DNA of 64,000 nt from Saprospiraceae bacterium (GCA_016718205.1 JADKEB010000034.1:310001-374000), one strand, 5' to 3'. Positions 35,847-45,801 are shown, counted from the first letter of the stretch. Notes: generated by a model from the letters alone, not told the origin. Numbers and translations: made by a program.

Positions 35847-36376
35847 AATCAAAGAGCCGGTTTTTGGTACCGGAAGATGTATCTGAAGCTGATTGTATAG
35901 AAATGGTCGCGTCCTCTATCGGGACGTTTGCCATCATAGCATCAAAAGACGGAGTCCGATCTATCAAACCTGTAGATAAATTCATACCAGATAACAAACC
36001 TAATCATCACACCAATTCAGCAGCATCCCAGCTGGAAATGTATTTTACTGGCAAATCACGACAATTTGATATCAAATATGACTTATCCGGACATTCGGAG
36101 TTTTCTATCAGGGTATGGCAGGAACTAATCAAAATTCCTCACGGTGAGACGATTTCATATGCGCAACTTGCTTCAAGACTTGGTGATCCGCTGTGTATCC
36201 GGGCAGCCGCTTCAGCCAATGGTCGCAATCCGATCCCAATTATCATACCTTGCCACAGGGTCATAGGTAGTGATGGCAGTCTTACTGGTTTTGCTCTGGG
36301 TCTGGATGTAAAAAAGAAACTTCTGAGCTTAGAAAATCCTGCCAAATATGCTGTGATACAAACTACACTATTCTGA
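35843..36376 (+). CDS. ogt: Methylated-DNA--protein-cysteine S-methyltransferase
   Basis: A 177-residue suicide repair enzyme that moves O6-alkyl groups from guanine to its own Cys. The C-terminal DNA-binding domain is complete: FSIRVWQELIKIPHGETISY, the recognition helix region LCIRAAASANGRNPIPI, the active site IPCHRVIG (Cys about residue 137) and SLTGFALGLDVKKKLLSLE. The N-terminal domain is short and divergent. It has no AraC/Ada part, so it is Ogt-like rather than Ada. It begins inside the antiporter stop codon. Confidence 0.93.
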   Translation: MKSKSRFLVPEDVSEADCIEMVASSIGTFAIIASKDGVRSIKPVDKFIPDNKPNHHTNSAASQLEMYFTGKSRQFDIKYDLSGHSEFSIRVWQELIKIPHGETISYAQLASRLGDPLCIRAAASANGRNPIPIIIPCHRVIGSDGSLTGFALGLDVKKKLLSLENPAKYAVIQTTLF

Positions 36377-36402
36377 ACTTAAAATCTACAATGATAACCG
36401 GA

Positions 36403-37551
36403 TTACCAGCCGGAGTTGATAACATCACAAATACGTATCACATCATCTTCACTCATCCTGGTATGTAATGGCAAGACGAGGTATTTATCTTCTACCTCAT
36501 CCATATTGGGATAGCGCCCTTCGACTTTACCACCAAAAATGCTGTATCGGTCATTGCGATAATGTACCTGTGCAGATTCAATTTTTTGATCTCTGAGTTT
36601 TTGCCACAGCTGTTTTCTGTTTTCAACGAGGATGGTACACATCCATGCAGCATGTTCTCTGTCGTGATATCCACCACCCACAAAATGTAAATGACTACAA
36701 CCTGTCAATTGTCTTTCGTAGATGCTGAAGAGCTTTCTTCTATATGCCAGTGTCTGATCAAATTCTTCCAGTGCTGCCAGACCCATTGCTGCTCCGATAT
36801 CTGTCATTTGGTATTTATAGCCCACTTCTGTGATGTCGTTTTCCCAGATACCCATTTGTTTGGCTGATCTGTCTATACCAAACCATCTGAGTCTTTTTGC
36901 TTTTTCATACTGCTCTTCGGGTAGGAGCAGCAATCCTCCGTCGCCTGTGGTGATATGTTTGATGGCTTGAAACGAATACATTGTATAGGGTGAAATGCTG
37001 CCCACATTTTCTCCTTTGTAAGTAGCCCCAAGTGCATGTGCTGCATCCTCAATGATCGTAATATTATGTAGTGCAGACAGCGCTTTCAATTCATCCATTT
37101 CACAAGGCAGGCCGCCATAATGCACTACTACGATTGCTTTAGTCTTCTCAGTGACAAGTCTTTTGACATGTTTGACATCAATATTCATAGTATGTGGATC
37201 GACATCAGCAAACACAATTTTTGCTCCCATATATAAAAATGGAATATTGGTCGCAGTACATGTAAATACCGGAACGATCACCTCATCACCTTCTTTGATA
37301 TCAGCAAGCAAATATGCAAGATGCAGGGCATCCGTTCCGGAACCAACTGCCAGCGCTTTTGTATTTTTTCCGTACAGACTGTTAAATTTTGTTTCAAATT
37401 CATCTACCAATGGTCCCTGTCCAATCCATCTTCCGGAAAGTACTTTGGTTACTCTTTCGATAGCTCCTGATGGAATATGAGGATGAAAAAGGACAATCCC
37501 CTCATTAGGCTCCATGAGTTTTGCCTCATCCATGCCTTTATTAAGACCCAT
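36403..37551 (-). CDS. DegT/DnrJ/EryC1/StrS family PLP-dependent sugar aminotransferase
   Basis: A 382-residue PLP enzyme of the group that aminates nucleotide-linked keto-sugars. VGSGTDALHLAYLL (PLP phosphate pocket), VPVFTCTATNIPFLYMGAK, IIEDAAHALGATYKG (the Asp contacting the PLP ring) and YSFQAIKHITTGDGG (Schiff-base Lys, about residue 195) are all present. I choose the ATG at 37551 over one at 37575, because the latter falls inside a TATTTTTG promoter box (37573-37580). It is divergent from a glycosyltransferase, suggesting a shared role in a surface glycan containing an amino sugar (inference). Confidence 0.9.
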   Translation of the reverse strand: MGLNKGMDEAKLMEPNEGIVLFHPHIPSGAIERVTKVLSGRWIGQGPLVDEFETKFNSLYGKNTKALAVGSGTDALHLAYLLADIKEGDEVIVPVFTCTATNIPFLYMGAKIVFADVDPHTMNIDVKHVKRLVTEKTKAIVVVHYGGLPCEMDELKALSALHNITIIEDAAHALGATYKGENVGSISPYTMYSFQAIKHITTGDGGLLLLPEEQYEKAKRLRWFGIDRSAKQMGIWENDITEVGYKYQMTDIGAAMGLAALEEFDQTLAYRRKLFSIYERQLTGCSHLHFVGGGYHDREHAAWMCTILVENRKQLWQKLRDQKIESAQVHYRNDRYSIFGGKVEGRYPNMDEVEDKYLVLPLHTRMSEDDVIRICDVINSGW

Positions 37552-37565
37552 ATGTAAATTAATTA

Positions 37566-37598
37566 TTGCGCACAAAAATATGAAAAAAACTAACTTTG
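37566..37598 (+). promoter_or_regulatory. Promoter of the GT2 gene, interlocked with a divergent promoter
   Basis: TTG (37566-37568), a 22-bp spacer, then TAACTTTG (37591-37598), an exact TAnnTTTG match. It predicts a leader of under 10 nt before the ATG at 37614. Confidence 0.55.
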
Positions 37599-37604
37599 CA
37601 AAAA
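37573..37604 (-). promoter_or_regulatory. Promoter of the DegT aminotransferase gene, interlocked with the GT2 promoter
   Basis: On the minus strand: TTTTTG (37604-37599), an 18-bp spacer, then TATTTTTG (37580-37573). The -33 box of each promoter directly flanks the -7 box of the other, so two polymerases could not bind at once. Confidence 0.55.
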
Positions 37605-37613
37605 TAAATTGTC

Positions 37614-38516
37614 ATGATTGACTTTCAGTTATCGTCGCCCATTGAATTTTTCCCATATAAAAAGCCTGAAAATGCCATATTCAGCATCCTGATACCATCA
37701 TGGAAAAATGATGCGCATCTGAAATTAGTGATCGATAGTATTTATAAAAACAGCACTTATACTCATCAGATATGTATCCACCTAAATGAAGGAAATGCAT
37801 TGAGTAAGGAATATCTGGATCAACTCAACATATCACACTCACTAAGTCATGAAAATGTAGGAGTTTGTTTTGGTTTTAACGCTGCTGCCGGTTTTGCAGA
37901 GTGTGATTATATTGTCCTGATCGATGATGATATGTTCGTGACGCCCGAATGGGACAAATGGCTCTATGATGAAGTAAAAAAACAGACAAATCCTTATTGG
38001 TGCATCAGTGGCTCGATGATGGAAAGGACAGGACGGGAAAACCAAGCTGTTATTTTATGCAAAAATTATGGAGCCAACCCTGCTGAATTTGATGAAAAGA
38101 GCTTTTTGGAAGAATATCGGACTTACCGGCATCAGGATTGGTCAGGATCATTATGGTATCCGCTTGTGCTGGACAAAAGGATTTGGACACTGATAGGCGG
38201 ATTGAGTACAGAGTTTTCTCCCGGTATGTATAGCGACCCTGATTTTATGATGAAACTCTGGCAGGCTGGTGTGAGGCATTTCAAAGGTATTGAAAAAAGC
38301 AGGGTATACCATTTTATGTCCAAGTCTACTTCAAGAATTGTAAAAAATGATGGCCGAAAACAGTTTTTATCAAAATGGAAAATTTCCAATTCGGTTTTTT
38401 CTAAATATTTTCTCAGACTTGGAGAAAAGTACACAGGTGATATTTTACAACCTGACTTGTCAGGAGTTCGTCTGAAATTAAAAATTGATACTCTTAAACG
38501 GAAATTCAATTTTTGA
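37614..38516 (+). CDS. GT2 family glycosyltransferase
   Basis: A 300-residue GT-A glycosyltransferase. FSILIPSWKNDAHLKLVIDS starts the nucleotide-sugar fold. NVGVCFGFNAAAGFAECDYI and VLIDDDMFVTPEW contain the DDD metal-binding motif (about residues 103-105). WSGSLWYPLVLDKRIWTLIGG and SPGMYSDPDFMMKLWQAG form the acceptor side, and the SDPDF block holds a likely catalytic Asp. No membrane segment. Donor and acceptor are not evident. It is divergent from the sugar aminotransferase through overlapping promoters. Confidence 0.85.
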   Translation: MIDFQLSSPIEFFPYKKPENAIFSILIPSWKNDAHLKLVIDSIYKNSTYTHQICIHLNEGNALSKEYLDQLNISHSLSHENVGVCFGFNAAAGFAECDYIVLIDDDMFVTPEWDKWLYDEVKKQTNPYWCISGSMMERTGRENQAVILCKNYGANPAEFDEKSFLEEYRTYRHQDWSGSLWYPLVLDKRIWTLIGGLSTEFSPGMYSDPDFMMKLWQAGVRHFKGIEKSRVYHFMSKSTSRIVKNDGRKQFLSKWKISNSVFSKYFLRLGEKYTGDILQPDLSGVRLKLKIDTLKRKFNF

Positions 38517-38575
38517 GCCAGTCATTTCGACTTTCAATCTTCATTACTGTACTGATTTTAGATATTTGGGTACTA

Positions 38576-40066
38576 TTAAAAGGTTATTTTTTCTCCTACC
38601 TTTTTTATCTTATAATTTAATGCGGCAACTATAAGGGTCATAAAAGGACTTATCCAGTTAAAAATAGCATAAACAAAATAATCCATAGTAGGAACACTTA
38701 AGACACCGGCATTGTACGCCCCGCAGGTATTCCAGGGTATCAAAGCAGAAGTTACTGTTCCTGTGTCCTCAAGTGTTCTGCTCAGGTTGGCAGGATGTAA
38801 TCCTTTGTCTTCAAATGCCTTTTTATACATTTTACCAGGTATCACTATAGCCAGATATTGATCTGAAGCGGTTACATTGATCGCTAAACATGACAAGACC
38901 GTGCTGGCAAAAAGACCGAAAACTGTATGAAACATATTGAGTAGAGCCTGACTGATCCTTGCAAGAGCACCAATGGCGTCCATCACGCCACCAAATACCA
39001 TAGCACAAAGAATCAGCCAGATGGTTCCCAACATTCCTTCCATACCTTTGGCGGCAAAAAGATCATTGAGTTCTGGATGTGTAGTAGCCACAGATGTTTT
39101 TGTGGTCAAAGCTGTGAGTACCCCTTTATAAGCAGTATTAAATGTCAATTGGGTACCTTCTGCCACTTTTACAACCAAATCCGGTTGAAATATGATAGCA
39201 GCAACTCCACCCAAGAGTGCACCGGCCAATAACGCTATCAATGGTTCCGTCTTTTTCATAATCATAAATATGACAAAAGCAGGAATCATAAATAACCATG
39301 GTGAAACATTAAATGATGCATCTATCGCTCCCAGTTTGTCTGAGATATCAGCAGTACCAGATACATTAATATTGAACCCTATGATTAAAAAAATGAATAA
39401 GGTAATCACATATGAAGGGATAGTAGTCACCGTCATATGTTTGATATGGTCAAAAAGTGTTGCCCCTGCCATAGCGGCTGCCAGATTGGTAGTGTCAGAA
39501 AGAGGTGATAACTTATCCCCGAAGTATGCACCACTGATGACTGCACCCGCTGTCATTCCGGGGTCTATACCCATGGAGCTTCCTATACCAATGAGTGCTA
39601 TACCCACAGTAGCTGAAGTAGACCAGGAACTTCCGGTAGCTATCGAAACTACAGCGCATATCATCAATGATGCTCCTAAAAATATAGTTGGTGTCAACAA
39701 CTGAAGTCCATAGTATATCATAGTCGGTATGATACCACTGAGTAACCAGGTACCAGACAATGCACCCACCATCAGCAAGATCAGGATGGCACCCGTTGTG
39801 GATTTTACATTGTGTGCTACTTCTTCCAGCATCTGTTTATATGTCACCCGATTCCTGAATCCTACTATAGCGGCAACTGCGGCACCAATAATTAAAATAA
39901 ATTGATTTGATCCACTTAATGCACTGTCACCAAAAATAAAAATATTGTACGCCAACATTCCAACTAAAATCAAGACAGGAAATAAGGCTTCGTAGATACT
40001 TAATTCCTTATTTTCGATGATAGTTTCTTGTTCCGGTAACTCTGGTTTGATTTCTTCGCTTTGCAT
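38576..40066 (-). CDS. nhaC: NhaC family Na+/H+ antiporter
   Basis: A 496-residue inner-membrane antiporter with about 11-12 helices exporting Na+ in exchange for protons. Family blocks are visible: VGALSGTWLLSGIIPTMIYY, SIATGSSWSTSATVGIALIG, GMTAGAVISGAYFGDKLSPL and SDTTNLAAAMAGATLFDHIK, plus the later LAINVTASDQYLAIVIPGKM and SALIPWNTCGAY. The N-terminal ~20 residues are an acidic cytoplasmic tail (EEIKPELPEQE). Possible substrate alternatives within the NhaC group (for example malate/lactate exchange, as in MleN) cannot be excluded. Monocistronic. Confidence 0.88.
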   Translation of the reverse strand: MQSEEIKPELPEQETIIENKELSIYEALFPVLILVGMLAYNIFIFGDSALSGSNQFILIIGAAVAAIVGFRNRVTYKQMLEEVAHNVKSTTGAILILLMVGALSGTWLLSGIIPTMIYYGLQLLTPTIFLGASLMICAVVSIATGSSWSTSATVGIALIGIGSSMGIDPGMTAGAVISGAYFGDKLSPLSDTTNLAAAMAGATLFDHIKHMTVTTIPSYVITLFIFLIIGFNINVSGTADISDKLGAIDASFNVSPWLFMIPAFVIFMIMKKTEPLIALLAGALLGGVAAIIFQPDLVVKVAEGTQLTFNTAYKGVLTALTTKTSVATTHPELNDLFAAKGMEGMLGTIWLILCAMVFGGVMDAIGALARISQALLNMFHTVFGLFASTVLSCLAINVTASDQYLAIVIPGKMYKKAFEDKGLHPANLSRTLEDTGTVTSALIPWNTCGAYNAGVLSVPTMDYFVYAIFNWISPFMTLIVAALNYKIKKVGEKITF

Positions 40067-40236
40067 CGGAGTATATTTTTAAGTACTTTATTATAAAATC
40101 TTTTTTAAAATTGAACGCAATTTAATCTAATTATTTATTTTGATTATAAATTGACTTTTTTTTCAAATATTTTAGCAAAAAATTGAACAAACGTCTTTAA
40201 TGTGCTATTGATAAAAGTTTATTAAATTGTAACGCA

Positions 40237-41292
40237 ATGCGACCCATATATTTAAGTATAATCCTGATGCTTTTTATGTTCTCCTGTAAAAATGAAGATA
40301 AAACATCAAATGAAAAAAAACCAGGGGATTCAAAGGAGCAAAAAGTAATGGTCGTCAGCGGTATTATAGCTCGGGATCAAATGACTACTGGCTCTTTTTC
40401 TACTACCGGTACGATATTGGCCAATGAAGAAGTAGAAGTGAAAAGTGAAATTTCCGGTAAAGTCACCGGTATATATTTCAAAGAAGGTAGCCCTGTGAGC
40501 AAAGGGCAAGTTTTAGTAAAATTGGATGATGATGATATTCAGGCTCAGCTGAATAAATTGAAAATCGAAATTAAGCTGGCTCAGGACAAAGAAAACAGAG
40601 CTAAACAATTATTAGCAGCTTCAGCTGCCAGCAAAGAGGAGTATGAAGTCGCCGAAGGAAATGTAAATCTACTCAAAGCCAATGAACAAATCCTAAAAAC
40701 AAATCTTGCCAAAACCAGAATCACAGCACCATTTTCCGGTATCATTGGATTAAAAAATATCAGTCCCGGTGCCATAATCTCTCCTTCCAACATTGTTGCA
40801 ACTATTCAAAATACGCAACCACTCAAATTGGAGTTTTCTATCCCCGAAAAATACAACCATCTTCTGAATTCAGGGAAAGTTGTCGATTTTACTACCGTTG
40901 GAAGTACCATTATACACAAGGCATCGGTGTACGCAAAAGAGCCTAAAATCGATGAAGTAACAAGAACTACAAAAGTGCGGGCAACATTTGCAAATCCGGG
41001 AGGAAAAATGTTTCCCGGAGCTTTTGCAGAAATAACCGTCTCCATTGGTGAAAAAAGTATGGTAAGAATGATCCCGTCTATCGCTTATATTCCTGATATC
41101 AATGGAGCAAAGGTATTTGTCAAAAAGAATGGTGTTGCCACAAGTGTAAATATTAAAGCTGGACTAAGAACAGAAAAAGAAATTCAGATATTAGAAGGAA
41201 TTGAAGACGGTGATACGGTCATCACTTCAGGAATTCTACAGCTAAAGCCCAACACTCCTGTAGAAGTAAATATCATTAATCAGGCACAATAA
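40237..41292 (+). CDS. RND efflux periplasmic adaptor (HlyD/AcrA family), lipoprotein
   Basis: A 351-residue membrane-fusion protein that links an RND pump to the outer-membrane channel. A lipoprotein signal ends at Cys17 (MLFMFSC). A lipoyl-like half-motif (NEEVEVKSEISGKVTGIYFK) is followed by SKGQVLVKLDDDDIQAQL, a coiled-coil hairpin (residues ~105-150), the second lipoyl half (RITAPFSGIIGLKNISPGAI) and beta-barrel/MP domains ending GDTVITSGILQLKP. First gene of a three-gene operon: 4 bp separate it from the pump gene. Confidence 0.93.
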   Translation: MRPIYLSIILMLFMFSCKNEDKTSNEKKPGDSKEQKVMVVSGIIARDQMTTGSFSTTGTILANEEVEVKSEISGKVTGIYFKEGSPVSKGQVLVKLDDDDIQAQLNKLKIEIKLAQDKENRAKQLLAASAASKEEYEVAEGNVNLLKANEQILKTNLAKTRITAPFSGIIGLKNISPGAIISPSNIVATIQNTQPLKLEFSIPEKYNHLLNSGKVVDFTTVGSTIIHKASVYAKEPKIDEVTRTTKVRATFANPGGKMFPGAFAEITVSIGEKSMVRMIPSIAYIPDINGAKVFVKKNGVATSVNIKAGLRTEKEIQILEGIEDGDTVITSGILQLKPNTPVEVNIINQAQ

Positions 41293-41296
41293 TATC

Positions 41297-44200
41297 ATGA
41301 GTTTATCAGAAGTTAGTATAAAGAGGCCTGTTTTAGCCACTGTGATGTCAGTAATCCTTGTATTATTTGGCATCATAGGCTTTACCTATCTAGGAGTGAG
41401 AGACTATCCGAGTGTCGACCCTCCGGTCATTTCCGTAAGCACATCCTATACGGGTGCCAACTCCGAAGTTATTATTTCACAAATCACAGAGCCACTCGAA
41501 GAGTCAATCAATGGTATAGACGGCGTCAAAACCATCACATCAACCAGCAGCGACGGCAGGAGCAATATTTCGGTAGAATTTGATCTTGATGTGGACCTGG
41601 AGACAGCAGCCAATGATGTCCGAGACCGTGTATCCCGGGCACAAAGAAACCTGCCTCCGGATGCCAATCCACCTATAGTCAGTAAAGCTGATGCCAACTC
41701 CAATCCCATCATATCTCTGACTGTCCAGAGTAAACAAAGATCCATGCTGGAAATATCCGAAATTGGAAATAATCTTTTCAAGGAGCGGTTTCAGACTATA
41801 CCAGGTGTGAGCGGGGTGACTATTTGGGGCGAAAAGCGTTACTCCATGAAGCTCATCATGGATCCTCACAAAATGACGGCTTTGGGTGTCTCTCCGGTAG
41901 ATATCAGAAATGCCCTGACTGCAGCCAATGTGGAATTGCCTTCAGGCAGACTGGAAGGAGACAATACTGAGCTGACCATCAGGACTGTAGGACGAATAGA
42001 AACCGAAGAACAGTTTAATGACCTCATCATCCGAGAGACCAATGGCACCATCATACGTTTTAAGGATGTGGGTGTGGCAGAATTAAGACCTGAAAACGAA
42101 AGGTCACTCTTGCGTGGAAACGGCGGTATTCCGATGATCGGTGTGGCCGTCACTCCGCTACCCGGAGCCAACTATATATCTATCGCTGATGAGTTTTACA
42201 AAAGACTTGAAAACATTAAAAAAGAAATACCTGCTGATCTTGAAGTAGGCATTGCCTTAGACACTACAAAAGGTATAAAAAAGGCTATTCTTGAAGTACA
42301 GGAGACGATATTGATAGCTTTTGGTCTGGTAGTATTAGTCATATTTTTATTTTTAAGAAACTGGAGATCTACATTAATTCCCGTTATAGCTATTCCGATA
42401 TCATTGGTGAGTACATTTTTCATTATGTATCTGGCAGGCTTTTCTATCAATATATTGACACTACTGGGCATCGTCCTGGCAACAGGGCTAGTGGTCGATG
42501 ATGCCATAGTTGTGCTTGAAAACATATATCAGAAGATTGAGCAGGGTATGTCCCCCAGAGAAGCTGCATTTAAAGGCTCCGAAGAGATATTTTTTGCTAT
42601 AGTTTCTACTACTGTGACTTTAGTGGCAGTATTCTTGCCCATCATGTTCCTTGAGGGTTTGACAGGAAGGCTTTTCAGGGAGTTTGGCGTTGTAGTAGCA
42701 GGTTCGGTATTGATTTCTGCTTTTGTATCATTGACACTTACACCTATGATGAGCTCAAGATTGCTTAGAAAAGGTGATCACGAGCGAGGACTTTACAAAC
42801 TTACAGAAGGCTTTTTTACAGGTATGACAAATGCGTATGATAAGTCATTGCAAGTATTTTTCAGGTTCAGATGGCTATCGGTTATTATTATGGTGCTGTC
42901 ATCCTGGATGATATATAAACTTGGAGCTGGTTTGCCTACAGAATTAGCTCCTATGGAAGACAAAGGCAGATTGAGTATCAACGCTACAGCTCCGGAAGGC
43001 ACATCTTTCGAATTTATGAATGAGTTTATTTCAAAGATCATAAAAGATGTAGATACACTTCCGGAAAAAGAGTCAATACTATCTGTCACTTCTCCCGGGT
43101 TTGGTGCATCACAGGCATCCAATTCAGGTTTTGTAAGAATATCACTGACTGATCCTGAATTCAGGAAAAAAACACAAATGGAGATTGCTGATGAACTATC
43201 TAAAAAGGTAAGAAACTATACGGAAGCAAGGGTTTTTGTCAATCAGGAACAAACTATCGGTGATCGCAGAGGTGGACTACCTGTTCAGTTTGTCATCATG
43301 GCACCAAATTTTGATTTGCTCAAAAAGGCGATTCCACCGTTTCTGGATAAGGCAAGGCAAAATGAAGCATTTCAGGCCGTGGATATCAATTTAAAATTTA
43401 ACAAACCTGAACTCAAAATAGACATAGACCGCAACAGGGCTCAAACACTTGGTGTATCAGTAATGGATATAGCCCAAACACTCCAATTGTATTTTGCAGA
43501 ACAAAGACTTGGGTTTTTCATCAGAGACGGTAAACAATATCAGGTGATCGGCTTAGCCAATAAAGAAAACAGAAATGAACCATCGGACTTAAAATCTATT
43601 TATGTGCGCACAAAAAATGGCCAAATGGTTCAGCTTGACAATTTTATCACAATGACAGAGCAGAGTAATCCACCTCAATTATATCGTTTCAACAGATATG
43701 TTTCAGCTACCATTTCAGCAGGAACTGCTCCAGGTGTCTCGCTAGGTCAGGGTATCGAAGAAATGAGAAAAATAGCCGGTGAAGTATTGGACGACAACTA
43801 TTCGACGGATCTTTCAGGCCCATCCAAGGAGTTTGCAGAGAGTTCATCCACCTTATTATTTGCATTTCTTTTGGCACTCGTACTTGTATATTTGATTTTG
43901 GCTGCGCAGTTTGAAAGTTACATTGATCCACTTATCATCATGTTTACAGTTCCTCTGGCGTTGGCTGGAGCCGTATTGGCTTTGTGGTATACGGAATCCA
44001 CATTGAACATCTTCAGTCAGATAGGAATCATCGTCCTTGTAGGTATTGTGACTAAAAATGGTATCCTGATAGTAGAATTTGCCAACCAACGAAGGGAAGA
44101 TGGTCTTAGTCTTCATGAAGCGGTCAGAGAAGCAGCAGTATCCAGATTGCGACCTATACTTATGACCAGTCTTGCTACCATGTTGGGCGCATTGCCCATA

Positions 44201-44362
44201 GCTCTTGCTCTTGGTGCTGCATCAATCTCCAGGGTATCTATGGGTATAGCTATCATAGGAGGTCTGATGTTTTCACTTATATTAACACTTTTTGTAATTC
44301 CGGCATTATACACTTATCTGTCAAGGACCAAAAATTTTCATCCAGATGAAGCAGCACATTAA
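41297..44362 (+). CDS. RND family efflux pump permease (AcrB/MexB type)
   Basis: A 1021-residue inner-membrane proton-driven pump of the hydrophobe/amphiphile efflux class. It starts in the usual way (VSIKRPVLATVMSVILVLFG). It has two periplasmic porter halves and 12 helices. The proton-relay Asp pair lies in GLVVDDAIVVLENIY (about residues 400-401), and a Lys is present in GIVTKNGILIVEFANQRR (second half). FITMTEQSNPPQLYRFNR and ISAGTAPGVSLGQ are porter-domain blocks. This is a drug/solvent exporter rather than a CusA-type metal pump, judging from these blocks and length. It overlaps the TolC gene by 17 bp. Confidence 0.95.
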   Translation: MSLSEVSIKRPVLATVMSVILVLFGIIGFTYLGVRDYPSVDPPVISVSTSYTGANSEVIISQITEPLEESINGIDGVKTITSTSSDGRSNISVEFDLDVDLETAANDVRDRVSRAQRNLPPDANPPIVSKADANSNPIISLTVQSKQRSMLEISEIGNNLFKERFQTIPGVSGVTIWGEKRYSMKLIMDPHKMTALGVSPVDIRNALTAANVELPSGRLEGDNTELTIRTVGRIETEEQFNDLIIRETNGTIIRFKDVGVAELRPENERSLLRGNGGIPMIGVAVTPLPGANYISIADEFYKRLENIKKEIPADLEVGIALDTTKGIKKAILEVQETILIAFGLVVLVIFLFLRNWRSTLIPVIAIPISLVSTFFIMYLAGFSINILTLLGIVLATGLVVDDAIVVLENIYQKIEQGMSPREAAFKGSEEIFFAIVSTTVTLVAVFLPIMFLEGLTGRLFREFGVVVAGSVLISAFVSLTLTPMMSSRLLRKGDHERGLYKLTEGFFTGMTNAYDKSLQVFFRFRWLSVIIMVLSSWMIYKLGAGLPTELAPMEDKGRLSINATAPEGTSFEFMNEFISKIIKDVDTLPEKESILSVTSPGFGASQASNSGFVRISLTDPEFRKKTQMEIADELSKKVRNYTEARVFVNQEQTIGDRRGGLPVQFVIMAPNFDLLKKAIPPFLDKARQNEAFQAVDINLKFNKPELKIDIDRNRAQTLGVSVMDIAQTLQLYFAEQRLGFFIRDGKQYQVIGLANKENRNEPSDLKSIYVRTKNGQMVQLDNFITMTEQSNPPQLYRFNRYVSATISAGTAPGVSLGQGIEEMRKIAGEVLDDNYSTDLSGPSKEFAESSSTLLFAFLLALVLVYLILAAQFESYIDPLIIMFTVPLALAGAVLALWYTESTLNIFSQIGIIVLVGIVTKNGILIVEFANQRREDGLSLHEAVREAAVSRLRPILMTSLATMLGALPIALALGAASISRVSMGIAIIGGLMFSLILTLFVIPALYTYLSRTKNFHPDEAAH

Positions 44363-45653
44363 TATATTCATAGTCCTGTTTTTGTTTAGCATCAATGGTT
44401 TCTCACAGCAGATGTTATCGTTGGAAGATGCTATAAGTATAGCTATCCAGAATAACTACAATGTTCAGATTGCCAGAAATGCTGCACTCATAGACAAAAC
44501 TAATAACACAATCGGCAATGCAGGCATGCTGCCACAAGTCAATTTAATTTTTGGAAACAATAATAATATAAACAATACAAGACAACAATTTTTCAGTGGA
44601 GATGAACGCACAGGCAACAATGTCAACACCACCAATTTAAATGCCAATCTTCAGCTGGCTTGGACCGTATTTGATGGTATGCGCATGTTTGCAACCAGGG
44701 AAAGACTCAAAGAAATAGAAAGTGCAGGACAGCTGAACACCATGATCCAAATGGAAAATACCATCTATCAGGTGATGAGTGCTTATTACAATATCATCCA
44801 ACATAAAAAAAGGATCAGTACCATCGGAAAAGCCATAGAATTATCTCTCGAACGAAGATCCCTTGCGGCACTGAAAAAAGAATTAGGTACATCTTCATCT
44901 TTACCTGTACTGCAGGCGGATGTAGATATCAATGCAGATAGTGCAGCACTAATCAGGCAAAACTTATTACTGAAAAATACCAAAATATTGCTAAATGAAA
45001 TTCTCGGCAGAAGCCCGGATACCGAATTTGAAATCAATGACTATTTAGAACCTACATTATTACCTGATTATCAGGACATGCTTTCCAAAGCTGAAACAAA
45101 TAATAAATGGCTGCAGATGACAGATAAAAATATCAAAATATCAGAAATCAATATCAAACAATGGCAAGCCAACAGACTTCCTTCAGTAGATGTCAATCTG
45201 GGGTACAATTTTACCAGATTCAGTGCAGAGATTGGTGTCCTTAAGTTTAATCAAAATCTTGGTTTTTCTTATGGCTTGACCGGAAGATGGAACATTTTTA
45301 ACGGCTTCAACAACAAGAGGGAAATACAAGTGGCCAAACTGAATCTGGAATCCGGCAAACTCAGCAAAGAACAATCCCGACTGAGTATTCATACAGATTT
45401 GTTTACGTTTTATACCAACTATCTGGCTGCGGTGGAGATGGCAGAAATAGAAAAAAAGAATATCAACATAGCAAAGGAAAATCTCAACATCACTTCTGAA
45501 AAAATGCGCATAGGTACCATCCAATCCTTAGAGTTAAGGCAAGCTCAATTAAATCTTGTTGATGCTGAATTCAGAAAAATAATGGCAGAATTTGATGCCC
45601 ATATGGCTATCCTGGAAATAAAAAGGCTGACAGGTGATCTCATAAAAAACTGA
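44346..45653 (+). CDS. TolC-family outer membrane efflux channel
   Basis: A 435-residue outer-membrane factor completing the tripartite pump. A signal peptide (MKQHINIFIVLFLFSINGFSQ) precedes two OEP repeats. Each repeat has the long coiled-coil helices typical of the family: LEDAISIAIQNNYNVQIARN for the first, and in the second GYNFTRFSAEIG plus WNIFNGFNNKREIQVAKLNL, ending SLELRQAQLNLVDAEFRKI. The start lies within the pump gene, so translation is coupled. A hairpin terminator follows at 45684-45725. Confidence 0.93.
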   Translation: MKQHINIFIVLFLFSINGFSQQMLSLEDAISIAIQNNYNVQIARNAALIDKTNNTIGNAGMLPQVNLIFGNNNNINNTRQQFFSGDERTGNNVNTTNLNANLQLAWTVFDGMRMFATRERLKEIESAGQLNTMIQMENTIYQVMSAYYNIIQHKKRISTIGKAIELSLERRSLAALKKELGTSSSLPVLQADVDINADSAALIRQNLLLKNTKILLNEILGRSPDTEFEINDYLEPTLLPDYQDMLSKAETNNKWLQMTDKNIKISEINIKQWQANRLPSVDVNLGYNFTRFSAEIGVLKFNQNLGFSYGLTGRWNIFNGFNNKREIQVAKLNLESGKLSKEQSRLSIHTDLFTFYTNYLAAVEMAEIEKKNINIAKENLNITSEKMRIGTIQSLELRQAQLNLVDAEFRKIMAEFDAHMAILEIKRLTGDLIKN

Positions 45654-45683
45654 GAACGGAGAAGTTTAAAACTTATAAAAAAT

Positions 45684-45725
45684 AAAAAAGGGAAGCTTGA
45701 ATGATCAATACTTCCCTTTTTTTTT
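45684..45725. terminator. Intrinsic terminator between the efflux operon and tRNA-Phe
   Basis: AAAAAAGGGAAG, a 15-base loop, then CTTCCC followed by nine or more T residues. It works for the efflux operon on the plus strand. The A-run upstream makes it usable for the minus-strand tRNA as well. Confidence 0.8.
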
Positions 45726-45726
45726 G

Positions 45727-45799
<73 letters not shown>

Positions 45800-45801
45800 T
45801 T

